Shown: positions 33,818 through 43,947 of the stretch, one piece after another
Position numbering within the stretch: position 1 is the first letter of the stretch
How the letters are laid out: the number at the start of each line of letters is the position of its first letter
DNA from: Vibrio zhanjiangensis
GTDB lineage: Bacteria; Pseudomonadota; Gammaproteobacteria; Enterobacterales; Vibrionaceae
Assembly (NCBI RefSeq): GCF_030161235.1
Contig: NZ_BSPW01000005.1
Location: 1 to 64,000, forward strand
Length of the DNA stretch: 64,000 nucleotides
Reading direction: 5' to 3'
The notes under the pieces: generated by a model
The model's input: only the letters and a program-made list of their open reading frames with translations
Told to the model about the DNA's origin: nothing
Databases searched by the model: none
Position numbers and translations under genes: made by a program

Positions 33818-36463
33818 ATGAAGTTGAGACAACTGGCACTGTTGTGTGCTTTCGCGTCTTCCTATGCAACCGCCTTTCAGGTCTGCACCATAGGAGAGGA
33901 ATATGGGGTACTTGAAGGTGATGAGCTGCATCAAATACGTAAATCGAACTATCAAAGGTTCAGTGAGGACTTAACACCAGAAGAATTATTTACGTCCAGC
34001 CCATTACATAAATCGGATGTTAAACCTTCGTTATCAGAAGCAGAAGATATATTCCCACGGACCTCATCATTGCTTGAAACTGGTCCATCCAGTGCTATCA
34101 CTCTTGAAGCCGAAGAGGCAACTGGTTTGTTAAAGACAATAGGTCGTTCAACTATAGGTGCGGCAAAAGGAGCACTCGAGGTTCTGGGACCAGTGGGTGA
34201 CGCCGTTATGGTTGGCTTATGGGCTAACGATGTTGCACAGTCGTTTAAAGACGAAACGAATACCAGCTATGACCGCTTTACAACCGTTATGAGTCTCATT
34301 GATTGGTTTGGTGTACTCAAGCTGCCAGAACGAGAAATCGATCGTCAAATACTGGTCTCACGTTGGAACAGGGTCGCAGCTGGAGAACACTATAGTTTCA
34401 AGGTACATAACGATATTGTTACGCAACAAGACAAAAAGGACAAACAACATTGGGCGGATTTGTCTCGAGGCCAGCAAGCGATGCTTGAGGGAATAGCAAA
34501 AGGCTTCGCAACAGACCTAGCGTTGAAATACCAACAATATTACCAAGAGTCAGTGTTAGCTCAAGCTAAGTTGGCTGAAACATTGATTGATGGATTAGAA
34601 GAGGAAACGCACAAGTCGATATATAGTAAGATCTCACTGGAAAGAGCGGGGAAAAAGCTTTTTGCCGCGGATTTTGCATCATCATGTCACACTGAAGTCG
34701 AGACATTGCTTGCCCTTTATCCAGAGCAAGACGGTATGAATGCGCCGCTACCATTGATACCGTCCGCGCAGCAAGCCAGTCGTGCTCTTGCCAATCTACA
34801 GCATTGCCAGCAAAGTCAGTTAGATTCTGCGCTTGGTCTGCTCAATCGCCTACGTAGTGAAAGCGTCGAAGGATTGGTTCGACAATCTTTGCATCGCCTA
34901 TATCAGCAAGTTCTTAATGCCAAAATTAGTATTGTTGAGACCGCAGCTGTTAACTTAGAACAGCTAAAAGCAGGCTTAATTGAACAAATGCGCTCTGAAG
35001 GTCGAAAGGCGATAGAGAGTGTGTTTGAGTCAGGTTCCGTTGAGGCGGCTCATAACTACTTTATTGAGCAAGCAGACTATTTGGCTATGGATGAGATGTC
35101 TCGCAGTATTTTTGGCCGTCCTGTGACCACAACTGAGCGTCGGCAAAAATACTTTGTGCTTCAGGAAGGTTATCAAAAGTGTACCAAGATAGGTATTTTG
35201 GGAGGAGACCCTAACTTTAGAGGCTGCACTCAATACACATGGATTCCTGCTGAAATTGAGAGATATGATTCATCAAAAGATGCCGTGATATCGACAATGT
35301 TGATGCCAGATAAAGATGAGATAACACGTGTCTTTGAAAGCACATTAGATAACTTGATTGAAAACGGTTGGAATGCACAGCGCGAAGAAAACTGGCTTGA
35401 ACGGCAAATCCTGAATTTTTCGCAGAAACAACGAATTGTTCAGAAAGCTCACCAAGATAAAGCGCAAGTGTTACGCTGGTTGTTTGACTCATCATCAGCA
35501 ATAGAGCCTGAGTGTGGGGGAGGAAATGGGTGTGCAGGATGGTCTGAAGAGTATTTGAACAAAGAACACCTTTCAAGAGACTCCTCTTTACACCAGATAG
35601 CAAGCTGGTATGCAAAAAACAAAGACGATGGTTACTATGTGCACAATAAGCGAATGAACAAGCTTAAAAGCCTCATTCCAGCAGCTTTGGAAAGTGAGTG
35701 GCAAGCCAATCATCTCAAGGGATTTTATAGCTATATTTATCCTGATAGTTTTGATCTAGATAAACACGCACCGTTGATTGCTTCTGCGCTTAGGAACTCG
35801 AATCTCGATATCACCAATTTAGCATCGGCACTTCCTCTTGCGAAAGGAATAGTCAAAGCACAAATTGCTGAGGCGACCAATACAGCCAAACTGCACGATG
35901 AGGAATGGCTAAATAGTCAGATTGGTGACTTCCAGCGCTATATTGCTATTGTTCACGCACAGAATACGTCATCTGGTCACTATTCACCCCAAGAACTGGG
36001 CGTAACGGGTCTCTTCTCTGAACCACTTCCGGCTCACCTTCTACGTTACATGACGTTGGATACGCATCAGAATATGGATAATGAGAGTCAAAGTTATTAC
36101 TACACTACCAGCGATTATGATGAGATGAGTTATGACACTCGTTTGCATTTTTCTATTGATGCTTTGTTTGACTCAAATTCAGAGCTAGGAAATAAAATTG
36201 ACAGGTTAATGCAAGTTAATACCAAGTTTACTGATATGCCGGGCCGGAGTTGTTTGATTGTTTATCCACCACTTAAAGATGCTTTAATGCAAGTCTCGGC
36301 AGACGAAGGCTTGTACTGGCTTACTCCTTTTTATGAGTGGTTCGATAGCCTTACTCGTCAACAGTTCAAATTATTTAGCACGATTCGCTTTTCCGTAATG
36401 AAACAAAATGAACTCAATATCGGTTGTGAACTTAGCTCAACCAACCCCGAATATTGGCGCTAG
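33818..36463 (+). CDS. Large exported protein, partner of an ADP-ribosyltransferase
   Basis: 881 residues with a signal peptide (KLRQLALLCAFASSYATAF) and a Cys a few residues after cleavage. Residues about 115-165 contain a hydrophobic, Gly-rich segment (TIGAAKGALEVLGPVGDAVMVGLWANDVAQSF). From memory it resembles the segment found beside the catalytic chain of some heat-labile-enterotoxin-type ARTs of insect pathogens, a possible membrane-insertion hairpin. The rest is mostly helical, with Cys pairs (ECGGGNGCAGW at about 566-576). The gene is followed six bases later by an ART gene. It might be the binding or translocation subunit, an inhibitor, or a chaperone. No catalytic motif was recognised. 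Confidence 0.55.
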   Translation: MKLRQLALLCAFASSYATAFQVCTIGEEYGVLEGDELHQIRKSNYQRFSEDLTPEELFTSSPLHKSDVKPSLSEAEDIFPRTSSLLETGPSSAITLEAEEATGLLKTIGRSTIGAAKGALEVLGPVGDAVMVGLWANDVAQSFKDETNTSYDRFTTVMSLIDWFGVLKLPEREIDRQILVSRWNRVAAGEHYSFKVHNDIVTQQDKKDKQHWADLSRGQQAMLEGIAKGFATDLALKYQQYYQESVLAQAKLAETLIDGLEEETHKSIYSKISLERAGKKLFAADFASSCHTEVETLLALYPEQDGMNAPLPLIPSAQQASRALANLQHCQQSQLDSALGLLNRLRSESVEGLVRQSLHRLYQQVLNAKISIVETAAVNLEQLKAGLIEQMRSEGRKAIESVFESGSVEAAHNYFIEQADYLAMDEMSRSIFGRPVTTTERRQKYFVLQEGYQKCTKIGILGGDPNFRGCTQYTWIPAEIERYDSSKDAVISTMLMPDKDEITRVFESTLDNLIENGWNAQREENWLERQILNFSQKQRIVQKAHQDKAQVLRWLFDSSSAIEPECGGGNGCAGWSEEYLNKEHLSRDSSLHQIASWYAKNKDDGYYVHNKRMNKLKSLIPAALESEWQANHLKGFYSYIYPDSFDLDKHAPLIASALRNSNLDITNLASALPLAKGIVKAQIAEATNTAKLHDEEWLNSQIGDFQRYIAIVHAQNTSSGHYSPQELGVTGLFSEPLPAHLLRYMTLDTHQNMDNESQSYYYTTSDYDEMSYDTRLHFSIDALFDSNSELGNKIDRLMQVNTKFTDMPGRSCLIVYPPLKDALMQVSADEGLYWLTPFYEWFDSLTRQQFKLFSTIRFSVMKQNELNIGCELSSTNPEYWR

Positions 36464-36469
36464 AAGAGG

Positions 36470-37327
36470 ATGAATAAAGTTATGGATACAATTAAGGATT
36501 TCAACATACCTTCTACATTTACACGTTTATATCTAAATAGGCTAGCATCCAATTTAAAAACACTCCTATTTGCTTTGTTATTCTCATTTTCATGGCAAAG
36601 CGCTGTGGCTGCAGAAGATTTTACCGAGTTTAAAGGCCGTAAGTTAACCGAGGTAGAAGTGCGGCAACAAGCTCAAGACTTAATGCAGTGGTCGATTGCT
36701 CACAACGCTAAAGCAGAAAGGAAAATGCTGCCTGCCGAATACAGTTCAATCAAGCGTTATGGCCGAGTTGATTACGATGTGATTAATGAGTATATGAGAA
36801 AGGGAGAGCCTGAGCGTTATTTGGGACCTATGTTTGATGACTCCATCAAGTCGAGTGTGTCCAATATCCGTAGCGCACTCAATAAATTGCCAAACTACAA
36901 AGGTACGGTTTACCGTGGTTCGTCAATTAAGAATAGCTTGTTAGATAGACTGAATATTGGAGATATTCTCTATGAAAGAGCATTTTTGTCGACCTCAACC
37001 ATACCAAATGTTGCGTTTAACTTTTCTTCTGCAGGAGCCATTGAAGGTCGCTCGGCTGCTCAATTTAAAATCGAACTCAAATCGTCAGGTCGTGCTATCA
37101 ATGCCTACACATTTAAAGACTATGAAGCGGAAGTGATGGCCAAGCCCAATACTTATTTTCGAGTAGAGGCTATTGAGCGTGTTTCAGCCAACCAGAACTT
37201 TATCAAGCTTAGAGAGGTGAAAAACCCGGCTAAATATGTAAGTGCAGATCCAGATATTCATGTTTATGATAGTTATAGTGGTGAAGAGGTAGCGGTTCGT
37301 TCTCGTTCAGCATTGCGCTGTTTGTAA
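36470..37327 (+). CDS. Exported mono-ADP-ribosyltransferase (R-S-ExE class)
   Basis: 285 residues. A hydrophobic signal segment (about residues 30-48, TLLFALLFSFSWQSAVAA) follows an unusually long N-region, so translation may start at the ATG at 36482 instead. The catalytic core is complete: Arg149 in VYRGSS, the STS motif at 174-176 in FLSTST, and Glu219/Glu221 in DYEAEVM. The ExE pair points to arginine as acceptor. The layout resembles single-domain Vibrio ART toxins such as Vis of V. splendidus. It is secreted rather than cytoplasmic, and cotranscribed with the 881-residue protein. No cell-binding domain of its own is seen. Target unknown. Confidence 0.85.
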   Translation: MNKVMDTIKDFNIPSTFTRLYLNRLASNLKTLLFALLFSFSWQSAVAAEDFTEFKGRKLTEVEVRQQAQDLMQWSIAHNAKAERKMLPAEYSSIKRYGRVDYDVINEYMRKGEPERYLGPMFDDSIKSSVSNIRSALNKLPNYKGTVYRGSSIKNSLLDRLNIGDILYERAFLSTSTIPNVAFNFSSAGAIEGRSAAQFKIELKSSGRAINAYTFKDYEAEVMAKPNTYFRVEAIERVSANQNFIKLREVKNPAKYVSADPDIHVYDSYSGEEVAVRSRSALRCL

Positions 37328-37332
37328 TAATA

Positions 37333-37359
37333 ATCGGCTGAGCAAATTGCTCAGCCGAT
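37333..37359. terminator. Perfect hairpin after the ART gene
   Basis: ATCGGCTGAGCAA-A-TTGCTCAGCCGAT is a 13-base perfect inverted repeat, placed between the convergent ART and hutH genes. A one-base loop means that the real stem is probably shorter by one or two pairs. There is no T-tract on either side. Confidence 0.6.
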
Positions 37360-37379
37360 GGCCATTTATCGGTGAATTA

Positions 37380-38912
37380 TTATACGCTAGGCAAAATACT
37401 GTCGGGCAGTAAGTGATTGTGAACAGCAAGTTTCAGAAGGTGGTTTGCTTGCTCAATATCTGGCGCAAAGTAGCGGTCCTTATCATAAAAAGACACTTTT
37501 TCGCGTAAGATGTGTTTCGCTTGTTCAACTTTCTCTGATGATTTATGCGGTGCTCTGAAATCAAGTCCTTGAGCTGCTGCAAGATATTCAACGGCTAATA
37601 TGCCTCGTGTGTTTTCTGCCATATCACCTAGGCGTCGACCTGCAAAGGTTGCCATAGAAACATGATCTTCTTGGTTTGCTGACGTGGGCAAGCTGTCAAC
37701 AGACGCAGGATGAGCTAACGTTTTGTTTTCACTGGCTAATGCAGCTGAAGTGACCTGCGCGATCATAAAACCTGAGTTGACACCTCCGTTGTCGACAAGG
37801 AAAGGAGGTAACTTACTGAGCGCGCTATCAATGAGCAAGGCCATGCGTCGTTCAGACAAGCTGCCAATTTCGGCAATGGCAAGAGCGAGATTGTCTGCTG
37901 CCATGGCAACTGGCTCAGCATGAAAATTTCCACCCGATATGATGTCGCCATCATCGGCAAAAACCAATGGATTATCAGAGACTGAATTTGCTTCAACCTC
38001 TAGAATATCTGCTGCATTTCGGATCTGTTGCAAGCAAGCGCCCATAACCTGTGGTTGACAACGAAGTGAATAGGGGTCTTGTACTTTTTCACAGCCAGTA
38101 TGAGAGTCACCAATTTCGCTTTTTGCATCGAGCAGTTCACGGTATGCAAGTGCCGCATCCATTTGTCCACGGTGTCCTCGTACTCGATGAATACGTGGGT
38201 CAAACGGACGGCGACTTCCTAGCGCAGCTTCAACTGACATAGCACCGCATGTGATTGCAGATGCAAATAAATCTTCAGCCGCAAACAGTCCCTCTAGAGC
38301 AAAAGCCGTTGAAGCTTGGGTGCCGTTTAATAATGCCAGACCTTCCTTGGGAGCCAGAGTGATGGGCGTAAGACCGGCTACTTTCATTGCCTCCAAACCT
38401 GAGATTATTTTGCCTTTGTGCCGCGCTTGTCCTTCTCCCAATAGTACGGTGCTCATATGGGCTAAAGGTGCTAAGTCTCCAGAAGCACCGACTGACCCTT
38501 TTTTAGGTACACACGGATAAACCTCAGCATTGATGAGATCTATCAAGGCCTGTATGACAGATAGGCGTATCCCTGAAAACCCTCTCGCGAGACTGTTTAC
38601 TTTAAGTAACATCATAAGTCTTACGGTTTCATCCGACATCAATTCACCGATACCAGCAGCGTGCGAGAGAACAATGCTTTTTTGAAGTGTTTCAAGATCT
38701 TCTGGTGCAATGCGAGTATTTGCAAGTAGCCCAAATCCTGTATTAATACCATAGACGGTGCGATTTTCTGCAATGACTTGCTGAACAATTTTTGTGCTTT
38801 CGTTAATCGCAGGAATTGCCTCTGGATCAAGTGAAAGTTCGACGGCGGAGCGACTTACCTCACGCAGTTGTTTTAAACTAACATTTCCTGGTTTTAGCGT
38901 TAAAGTGAACAT
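37380..38912 (-). CDS. hutH: Histidine ammonia-lyase
   Basis: Removes ammonia from L-histidine to give urocanate, the first step of histidine use. The MIO cofactor triad is in [17 protein letters not shown] (the Ala-Ser-Gly forming the electrophile). About 510 residues, as expected. The frame opens at 38933, but the ATG at 38912 has AAGGA nine bases upstream and is preferred. Last gene of hutIGUH; 27 bases after hutU. Confidence 0.96.
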   Translation of the reverse strand: MFTLTLKPGNVSLKQLREVSRSAVELSLDPEAIPAINESTKIVQQVIAENRTVYGINTGFGLLANTRIAPEDLETLQKSIVLSHAAGIGELMSDETVRLMMLLKVNSLARGFSGIRLSVIQALIDLINAEVYPCVPKKGSVGASGDLAPLAHMSTVLLGEGQARHKGKIISGLEAMKVAGLTPITLAPKEGLALLNGTQASTAFALEGLFAAEDLFASAITCGAMSVEAALGSRRPFDPRIHRVRGHRGQMDAALAYRELLDAKSEIGDSHTGCEKVQDPYSLRCQPQVMGACLQQIRNAADILEVEANSVSDNPLVFADDGDIISGGNFHAEPVAMAADNLALAIAEIGSLSERRMALLIDSALSKLPPFLVDNGGVNSGFMIAQVTSAALASENKTLAHPASVDSLPTSANQEDHVSMATFAGRRLGDMAENTRGILAVEYLAAAQGLDFRAPHKSSEKVEQAKHILREKVSFYDKDRYFAPDIEQANHLLKLAVHNHLLPDSILPSV

Positions 38913-38939
38913 CTTTATTTTTCCTTGCATCAACCTTGA

Positions 38940-40637
38940 TTACTTAATTTTGCTGAGTTCTTCATTGAGCATCGGAAGGTCTAAGCCTTGCTCTGCAGCG
39001 CATTGTTTGGCAATGTCATAACCAGCATCGGCGTGACGCATCACACCTGTGGCGGGATCGTTATGCAGAACCCGAGCTATACGTTGTGACGCGTCATCGG
39101 TACCATCGCAGCAGATGACCATTCCAGAGTGTTGCGAAAAGCCCATACCAACACCTCCACCATGATGTAGGGATACCCATGTTGCGCCACCAGCAGTATT
39201 GAGCAGCGCGTTGAGCAATGGCCAGTCTGATACTGCATCAGAGCCATCCAGCATTCCCTCAGTTTCTCTATTCGGGCTGGCAACGGAGCCGGAGTCTAAA
39301 TGATCTCTTCCAATGACGATCGGAGCCTTGAGTTCGCCATTTTTTACCATTTCATTGAAGGCTTGACCCAAGCGCTCACGATCTTTAAGACCAACCCAAC
39401 AAATGCGGGCGGGTAAACCTTGGAACTGGATACGTTCACGGGCCATATCTAACCAGTTGTGAAGGTGGGGATTATCTGGAATCAGCTCTTTGACTTTTTG
39501 ATCGGTTTTATAGATGTCTTCGGGATCTCCTGATAGGGCAGCCCAGCGAAATGGCCCAATACCTTGGCAGAATAAAGGGCGAATGTAGGCGGGAACAAAA
39601 CCCGGAAAGTCAAAGGCATTCTCAACGCCTTCTTCAAGAGCCATTTGACGAATATTGTTACCATAATCAAGAGTCGCGGCGCCACGTGTCTGAAGTTCGA
39701 GCATTGCTCTAACTTGGATGGCCATGGACTCTTTTGCCGCTTTCACCACAGCCGCGGGATCTTGTTGCCGCATTTCTTCAGCATGCTTCATCGACCAACC
39801 AATGGGCAAATATCCATTGAGTGGGTCGTGGGCAGATGTTTGATCGGTGACGACGTCAGGGGTTATGTTTCGTTCTACAAGCTCTGGGAATACGTCAGCA
39901 GCATTAGCGTGCAGACCTACAGAAATAGGCTCATCTGATTCATAAATCATTGCGAGGGCTTCATCTAGGCTTGTGGCTTTTTTATCGACGTAGCCAGTAC
40001 GTAAGCGATAATCTATACGCGATTCATCGCATTCAACTGCAATCATCGAGAATCCAGCCATAGTTGCTGCCAAAGGCTGTGCGCCTCCCATCCCTCCAAG
40101 GCCACCTGTTAGAACCCAGCGGTTTTTGGTCTCACCAGCAAAATTTTTTTTCGCAACCGAGACAAAGGTTTCGTAAGTACCTTGGACAATGCCTTGTGAG
40201 CCGATATAGATCCAGCTCCCTGCGGTCATTTGCCCGTACATCATAAGACCTTGTTTATCCAATTCGTTAAAATGCTCCCAGTTGGCCCAGTGAGGGACGA
40301 TATTTGAGTTGGCAATTAATACTCTTGGCGCATTCTTGTGGGTTGGAAAAACCCCGACAGGCTTGCCTGATTGAACAAGTAATGTCTGATCGTCTTCCAG
40401 TCTTTCAAGAACTTCTACGATTTTGTCGAAACATTCCCAATTTCGAGCGGCACGTCCAATTCCGCCGTATACAACCAGTGCATGAGGATGTTCAGCAACA
40501 TCAGGATCTAAGTTGTTCATTAACATACGAAGTGGCGCCTCTGTTAGCCATGACTTCGCTCTTAATTTTGTCCCTTGAGGGGCGTGGATCGTACGGCTAG
40601 TATCGAGGCGAATATTTTCTGCTTGACGTTCCGTCAT
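38940..40637 (-). CDS. hutU: Urocanate hydratase
   Basis: Hydrates urocanate to imidazolone propionate, using tightly bound NAD+. 565 residues. The N-terminal [15 protein letters not shown], the NAD-binding [19 protein letters not shown] (about residues 177-195), the central [16 protein letters not shown] and the catalytic [12 protein letters not shown] near the C-terminus are all typical. Third gene of the operon. AAGGAG lies before the start. Confidence 0.97.
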   Translation of the reverse strand: MTERQAENIRLDTSRTIHAPQGTKLRAKSWLTEAPLRMLMNNLDPDVAEHPHALVVYGGIGRAARNWECFDKIVEVLERLEDDQTLLVQSGKPVGVFPTHKNAPRVLIANSNIVPHWANWEHFNELDKQGLMMYGQMTAGSWIYIGSQGIVQGTYETFVSVAKKNFAGETKNRWVLTGGLGGMGGAQPLAATMAGFSMIAVECDESRIDYRLRTGYVDKKATSLDEALAMIYESDEPISVGLHANAADVFPELVERNITPDVVTDQTSAHDPLNGYLPIGWSMKHAEEMRQQDPAAVVKAAKESMAIQVRAMLELQTRGAATLDYGNNIRQMALEEGVENAFDFPGFVPAYIRPLFCQGIGPFRWAALSGDPEDIYKTDQKVKELIPDNPHLHNWLDMARERIQFQGLPARICWVGLKDRERLGQAFNEMVKNGELKAPIVIGRDHLDSGSVASPNRETEGMLDGSDAVSDWPLLNALLNTAGGATWVSLHHGGGVGMGFSQHSGMVICCDGTDDASQRIARVLHNDPATGVMRHADAGYDIAKQCAAEQGLDLPMLNEELSKIK

Positions 40638-40729
40638 GAGTTAACTCCTTGTTTTCACGTTATCAAGGTGAATGCGGTTGACGCAAAAGCAATGCTTCTG
40701 CGTTAGTGATGCCGCGGTATCGTTGTAGG

Positions 40730-41728
40730 TTATTTTTCTGAGAAAGCGTTCGCTATGTCCCAACAGAGTCTGGCAGCAAGTCGTGCAGTTTGGCTGTCGA
40801 CGTCGTAAGTTGGGTTGTATTCGGCAATATCTGCAATGACCAACTTTTGTTTGTAATGTAAAATCCTGTCCAAAAATAACGCTATCGTATCCATGCTGAC
40901 CCCTCTTGCTGCTGGAGCACTAACGCCAGGTGCTGTTGAGGCGGGGAATACGTCGAGATCTATGGTAAGATAGATGTAGTCGCATTTATCAATAAAATGC
41001 TGTAGTTGTGTGAGATGATAGATATGATTTAGATGCGCTAAGTCTTTATCTTCGACAAACCACACGTTGAGGTCTTTAGCGCGTTCAAATAACGCTTGGG
41101 TGTTGCTTGCACGACTGACCCCCAAGCAGGCATAGTGAAATGGCCAATCGTGTTTGAGGCAATAATCATGTATTTGATTAAAAGGCGTTCCAGAGCTCGG
41201 TTTGACATCCGCATTGCTGCTTTCAAATGCGCGTAAATCGAAGTGCGCATCGAAGTTAATAATGCCAATTTTGGGTGCTTTAGCGGGGTTGAGATATTCA
41301 AAATAGCGTGCTAGCCCTAGAAAAGATGCCCAGGCTACTTCATGGCCACCACCCAAAGTGATGACTGGAGTGGAATGCAGAGCTGCTGCAATAACGTCAG
41401 CGCAGTGAGATTGATGTTGTTCAAGCAAATCGTCTTCACAGACTATGTTGCCCAGATCAATGACGACACTTTCCTTATGCCACGCCATATTCGCCAATGC
41501 ACGCCGAATTAAATCAGGCGCTTTCCTCGCACCTATTCGTCCTTTATTACGTGCAACACCAGCGTCACAAGCAAAGCCCAATATACTGACTGCATTATGA
41601 TACGGTTCAAGATCTTTGACTTGAAGTTGTTTAATGATGTGATGAACACGTTTACCCAAGGCACCATCTTCTTGGTCGTGACGCCCTTGCCAATGAAAAT
41701 CTTGATTCGTTGTCGGTAGTTTAGACAT
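40730..41728 (-). CDS. hutG: Formimidoylglutamase
   Basis: Mn2+ ureohydrolase that hydrolyses N-formimino-L-glutamate to glutamate and formamide. About 332 residues. The metal ligands are clear: GGGHEVAW (about residues 124-131), NFDAHFDLR (about 155-163, the DAHxD motif) and [20 protein letters not shown] (about 248-267, DxD). The start is set at 41728 by GGAGAA eight bases upstream, so the gene overlaps hutI by eight bases. In this four-gene hut version the one-step route to formamide is used. Confidence 0.95.
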   Translation of the reverse strand: MSKLPTTNQDFHWQGRHDQEDGALGKRVHHIIKQLQVKDLEPYHNAVSILGFACDAGVARNKGRIGARKAPDLIRRALANMAWHKESVVIDLGNIVCEDDLLEQHQSHCADVIAAALHSTPVITLGGGHEVAWASFLGLARYFEYLNPAKAPKIGIINFDAHFDLRAFESSNADVKPSSGTPFNQIHDYCLKHDWPFHYACLGVSRASNTQALFERAKDLNVWFVEDKDLAHLNHIYHLTQLQHFIDKCDYIYLTIDLDVFPASTAPGVSAPAARGVSMDTIALFLDRILHYKQKLVIADIAEYNPTYDVDSQTARLAARLCWDIANAFSEK

Positions 41729-42974
41729 GTTCAACTTCTCCATTTACTACTCGAGCTGTTAGTCTCGCGATGCCCTGCTGATAGCTAAAGTCTGCCGGAT
41801 GTTCTACGTCCCAAATAGCGAGATCTGCGTCAAAGCCATGTTGGATTTGGCCTTTAACTTTTGCCAGTCCAAGCGCTTTTGCTGCATGACAGGTAACGCC
41901 ACGTAGTGCTTCTTCAGGTGTCAGTCCAAAAAGTGTGCAGCTCATATTCATCATCATAGTCAAATCTGAGAAAGGTGAGGTGCCTGGGTTCACATCCGTT
42001 GCGATTGCCATGGGTATCTTACGTTGACGCAGCAGTTTGATTGGAGGGAGCTGAGTTTCTTTTAGAAAGTAAAAGGCACCAGGTAGTAAGGTCGCCACAG
42101 TATCAGAGTTTGCTAAGGCGCTAACGCCTTCCCCATCTAAATATTCAATATGATCCGCTGAAAGTCCTTTGTACTTAGCGGTTAGGGCTGTCCCGCCTAA
42201 ATTTGATAGCTGCTCAGTATGGCCCTTAACATTTAGGCCGTATTGTTTGGCGGTGATGAAAACTTTTTCTGTTTGCTGCAAGTTAAAGCCAATCGACTCA
42301 CAAAAGACATCAACACTAGACGCAAGCCTTTCTTCAGCAACCATCGGAATTATTTCCTCGCATATCAGTCGAATGTAGTCATCTGATTTGCCTTGATATT
42401 CAGGAGGGACTGCATGTGCGGCAAGCAATGTCGTAACAACGTTAACTTTTCTTCTGTCTTGCAACGCTTTAGCCGCGCGCAACATTTTAATTTCGTCTTT
42501 TAAGGTCAGTCCATAGCCTGACTTGATTTCAACCGTGGTGACGCCAGAGCGAATCAGTCCATCAAGGCGAGGTAGTGCGTATTCCACCAATTCATTTTGG
42601 GTGGCCGCTCTTGTTGCCTTAACGGTAGCGAGAATACCGCCCCCTTGTCTAGCAATTTCCGAGTAGGGCATACCATTTAGACGCATCTCAAACTCATTGG
42701 CTCGATTGCCTGCATAGACGAGATGTGTGTGGCAATCAATAAATCCGGGCGTAACGAGTTTGTACTTACAGTCGTAAATCGGTGTATCTGCGGGAAGTTG
42801 ATTTGGCAAAGCGTGAAGTTTTCCTGCTTTAACATACAAATCTGTCGGCTGGGAAACTAAGTATCCTTGACTGCCGGAAACCATGGTAACGATTCTGGCG
42901 TTGGTCAGTAGCAACTCTTGTTTTTGACTGTAAGAAGTTGAATTACCGTTACCATCTATCATGCTGTTGTCCAT
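41721..42974 (-). CDS. hutI: Imidazolonepropionase
   Basis: Amidohydrolase that opens the ring of imidazolone propionate to form formiminoglutamate. About 417 residues. [14 protein letters not shown] gives the HxH metal site; [11 protein letters not shown] (about residues 190-200) and [12 protein letters not shown] supply further ligands, and [12 protein letters not shown] is the C-terminal loop. The exact start is uncertain (42980 GTG, 42974 ATG or 42962 ATG). First gene of the operon, just downstream of the HutC-like operator. Confidence 0.95.
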   Translation of the reverse strand: MDNSMIDGNGNSTSYSQKQELLLTNARIVTMVSGSQGYLVSQPTDLYVKAGKLHALPNQLPADTPIYDCKYKLVTPGFIDCHTHLVYAGNRANEFEMRLNGMPYSEIARQGGGILATVKATRAATQNELVEYALPRLDGLIRSGVTTVEIKSGYGLTLKDEIKMLRAAKALQDRRKVNVVTTLLAAHAVPPEYQGKSDDYIRLICEEIIPMVAEERLASSVDVFCESIGFNLQQTEKVFITAKQYGLNVKGHTEQLSNLGGTALTAKYKGLSADHIEYLDGEGVSALANSDTVATLLPGAFYFLKETQLPPIKLLRQRKIPMAIATDVNPGTSPFSDLTMMMNMSCTLFGLTPEEALRGVTCHAAKALGLAKVKGQIQHGFDADLAIWDVEHPADFSYQQGIARLTARVVNGEVEHV

Positions 42975-42983
42975 AATCACAAA

Positions 42984-42993
42984 TGTATATACA
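42984..42993 (-). promoter_or_regulatory. Putative HutC operator in front of hutIGUH
   Basis: TGTATATACA is a perfect palindrome with the TGTA-N2-TACA core known for HutC of the GntR family. It lies 10-20 bases before the hutI start. Its location between the repressor gene and the operon supports the role. Confidence 0.7.
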
Positions 42994-43064
42994 AATATTC
43001 ATTCAGACCGAGAATTTGATCAAGAACATTGTTGATAAATTGTGATCAGAAGAGTTTTATTTTG

Positions 43065-43778
43065 TTATGTAAGTAAGATTTTAGAGCTCAATTTATAGCG
43101 TGTACCTGGATGATATAAAAGTGCGGAGCTTACGAGTTTATCCTCACTCCAAGTTCTACGATTGAGTAACAAACAAGGCTCATTAAGTCCCATTTTTAAG
43201 GCGCTGCGAACGGTATCATCTGCGGCAACCGCTTCGACAGTGTGTTCTATTGCACTTAACGGGCAATTATCAGAAAGATATTGGTTGGGGGTGATTTGGC
43301 TAAAATCTTGATCGAGATAGCCCGGTATGTAAAGACTATTGACCCAACGTAGTTCATATTGAATCGGGAAGTTGTCTTCCAAATGAATGATTTCGCTATA
43401 AAAAATTGGGCTTCCCAACATTATTCCAAGTTTAGTTGCGATTGAATCATCTGCTCGTAAGGCGATTTGTTTGATCACTTTACTCGAGTAAGTTTTGCCA
43501 CGAAGTCTCACCTCTTCAGCAATATTCTGAATATCGAGTAACGGGGATTCTGCTTTGTCGTCGGCGATACAGACGAAAGTACCAAGCCTCGGTTTTCTGG
43601 AAAGTTTTCCTTCAGCAACAAGATCTCTCACCGCTTTATTGACCGTCATACGGCTTACTTTGAACTGTTCGGTCAGTTCTAATTCTGTTGGAATACGATG
43701 TCCGATAGGCCACTTAGCAGACTCGATATTATCAATAATATAACGCTTTATTTGCAGATATAAAGGGGATTGGCTCAT
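43065..43778 (-). CDS. hutC: Histidine utilization repressor, GntR/HutC family
   Basis: 237 residues. The N-terminal winged helix is clear (SPLYLQIKRYIIDNIES, GHRIPTELELTEQFKVSRMTVNKAVRDL, about residues 4-50). The C-terminal UTRA effector domain (about 85-235) includes FYSEIIHLEDNFPIQYELRWV. It binds urocanate and then leaves hut operators. It is transcribed in the same direction as hutIGUH but its own upstream DNA contains a partial operator, so autoregulation is likely. The intervening 85 bases include the operon promoter. Confidence 0.92.
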   Translation of the reverse strand: MSQSPLYLQIKRYIIDNIESAKWPIGHRIPTELELTEQFKVSRMTVNKAVRDLVAEGKLSRKPRLGTFVCIADDKAESPLLDIQNIAEEVRLRGKTYSSKVIKQIALRADDSIATKLGIMLGSPIFYSEIIHLEDNFPIQYELRWVNSLYIPGYLDQDFSQITPNQYLSDNCPLSAIEHTVEAVAADDTVRSALKMGLNEPCLLLNRRTWSEDKLVSSALLYHPGTRYKLSSKILLT

Positions 43779-43801
43779 GGTTGCTTATTGAATGATTATT
43801 T

Positions 43802-43811
43802 GACTATACAA
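43802..43811 (-). promoter_or_regulatory. Partial HutC-like site upstream of hutC
   Basis: TGACTATACA has one good half-site (TATACA) of the TGTATATACA palindrome seen before hutI. It is 24 bases before the hutC start codon and could mediate autoregulation. Confidence 0.4.
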
Positions 43812-43947
43812 ATGTTGATTTATTTTTGACTAAATTGCAACACTGGATTATTGCCAGCTTGCTGATGTTTTAGTTAAATAAATCACTTGCGGATGAGTTT
43901 TGAAGCAGGATAATCAAGCAATATCAAGATTATAAGAAGGTAAAACT

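Noticed and set aside
34299..35615. Open frames within the large exported partner of the ART on the minus strand or in another plus frame
   Set aside because: They lie fully inside a strong coding frame, have no ribosome site, and have atypical amino acid composition.
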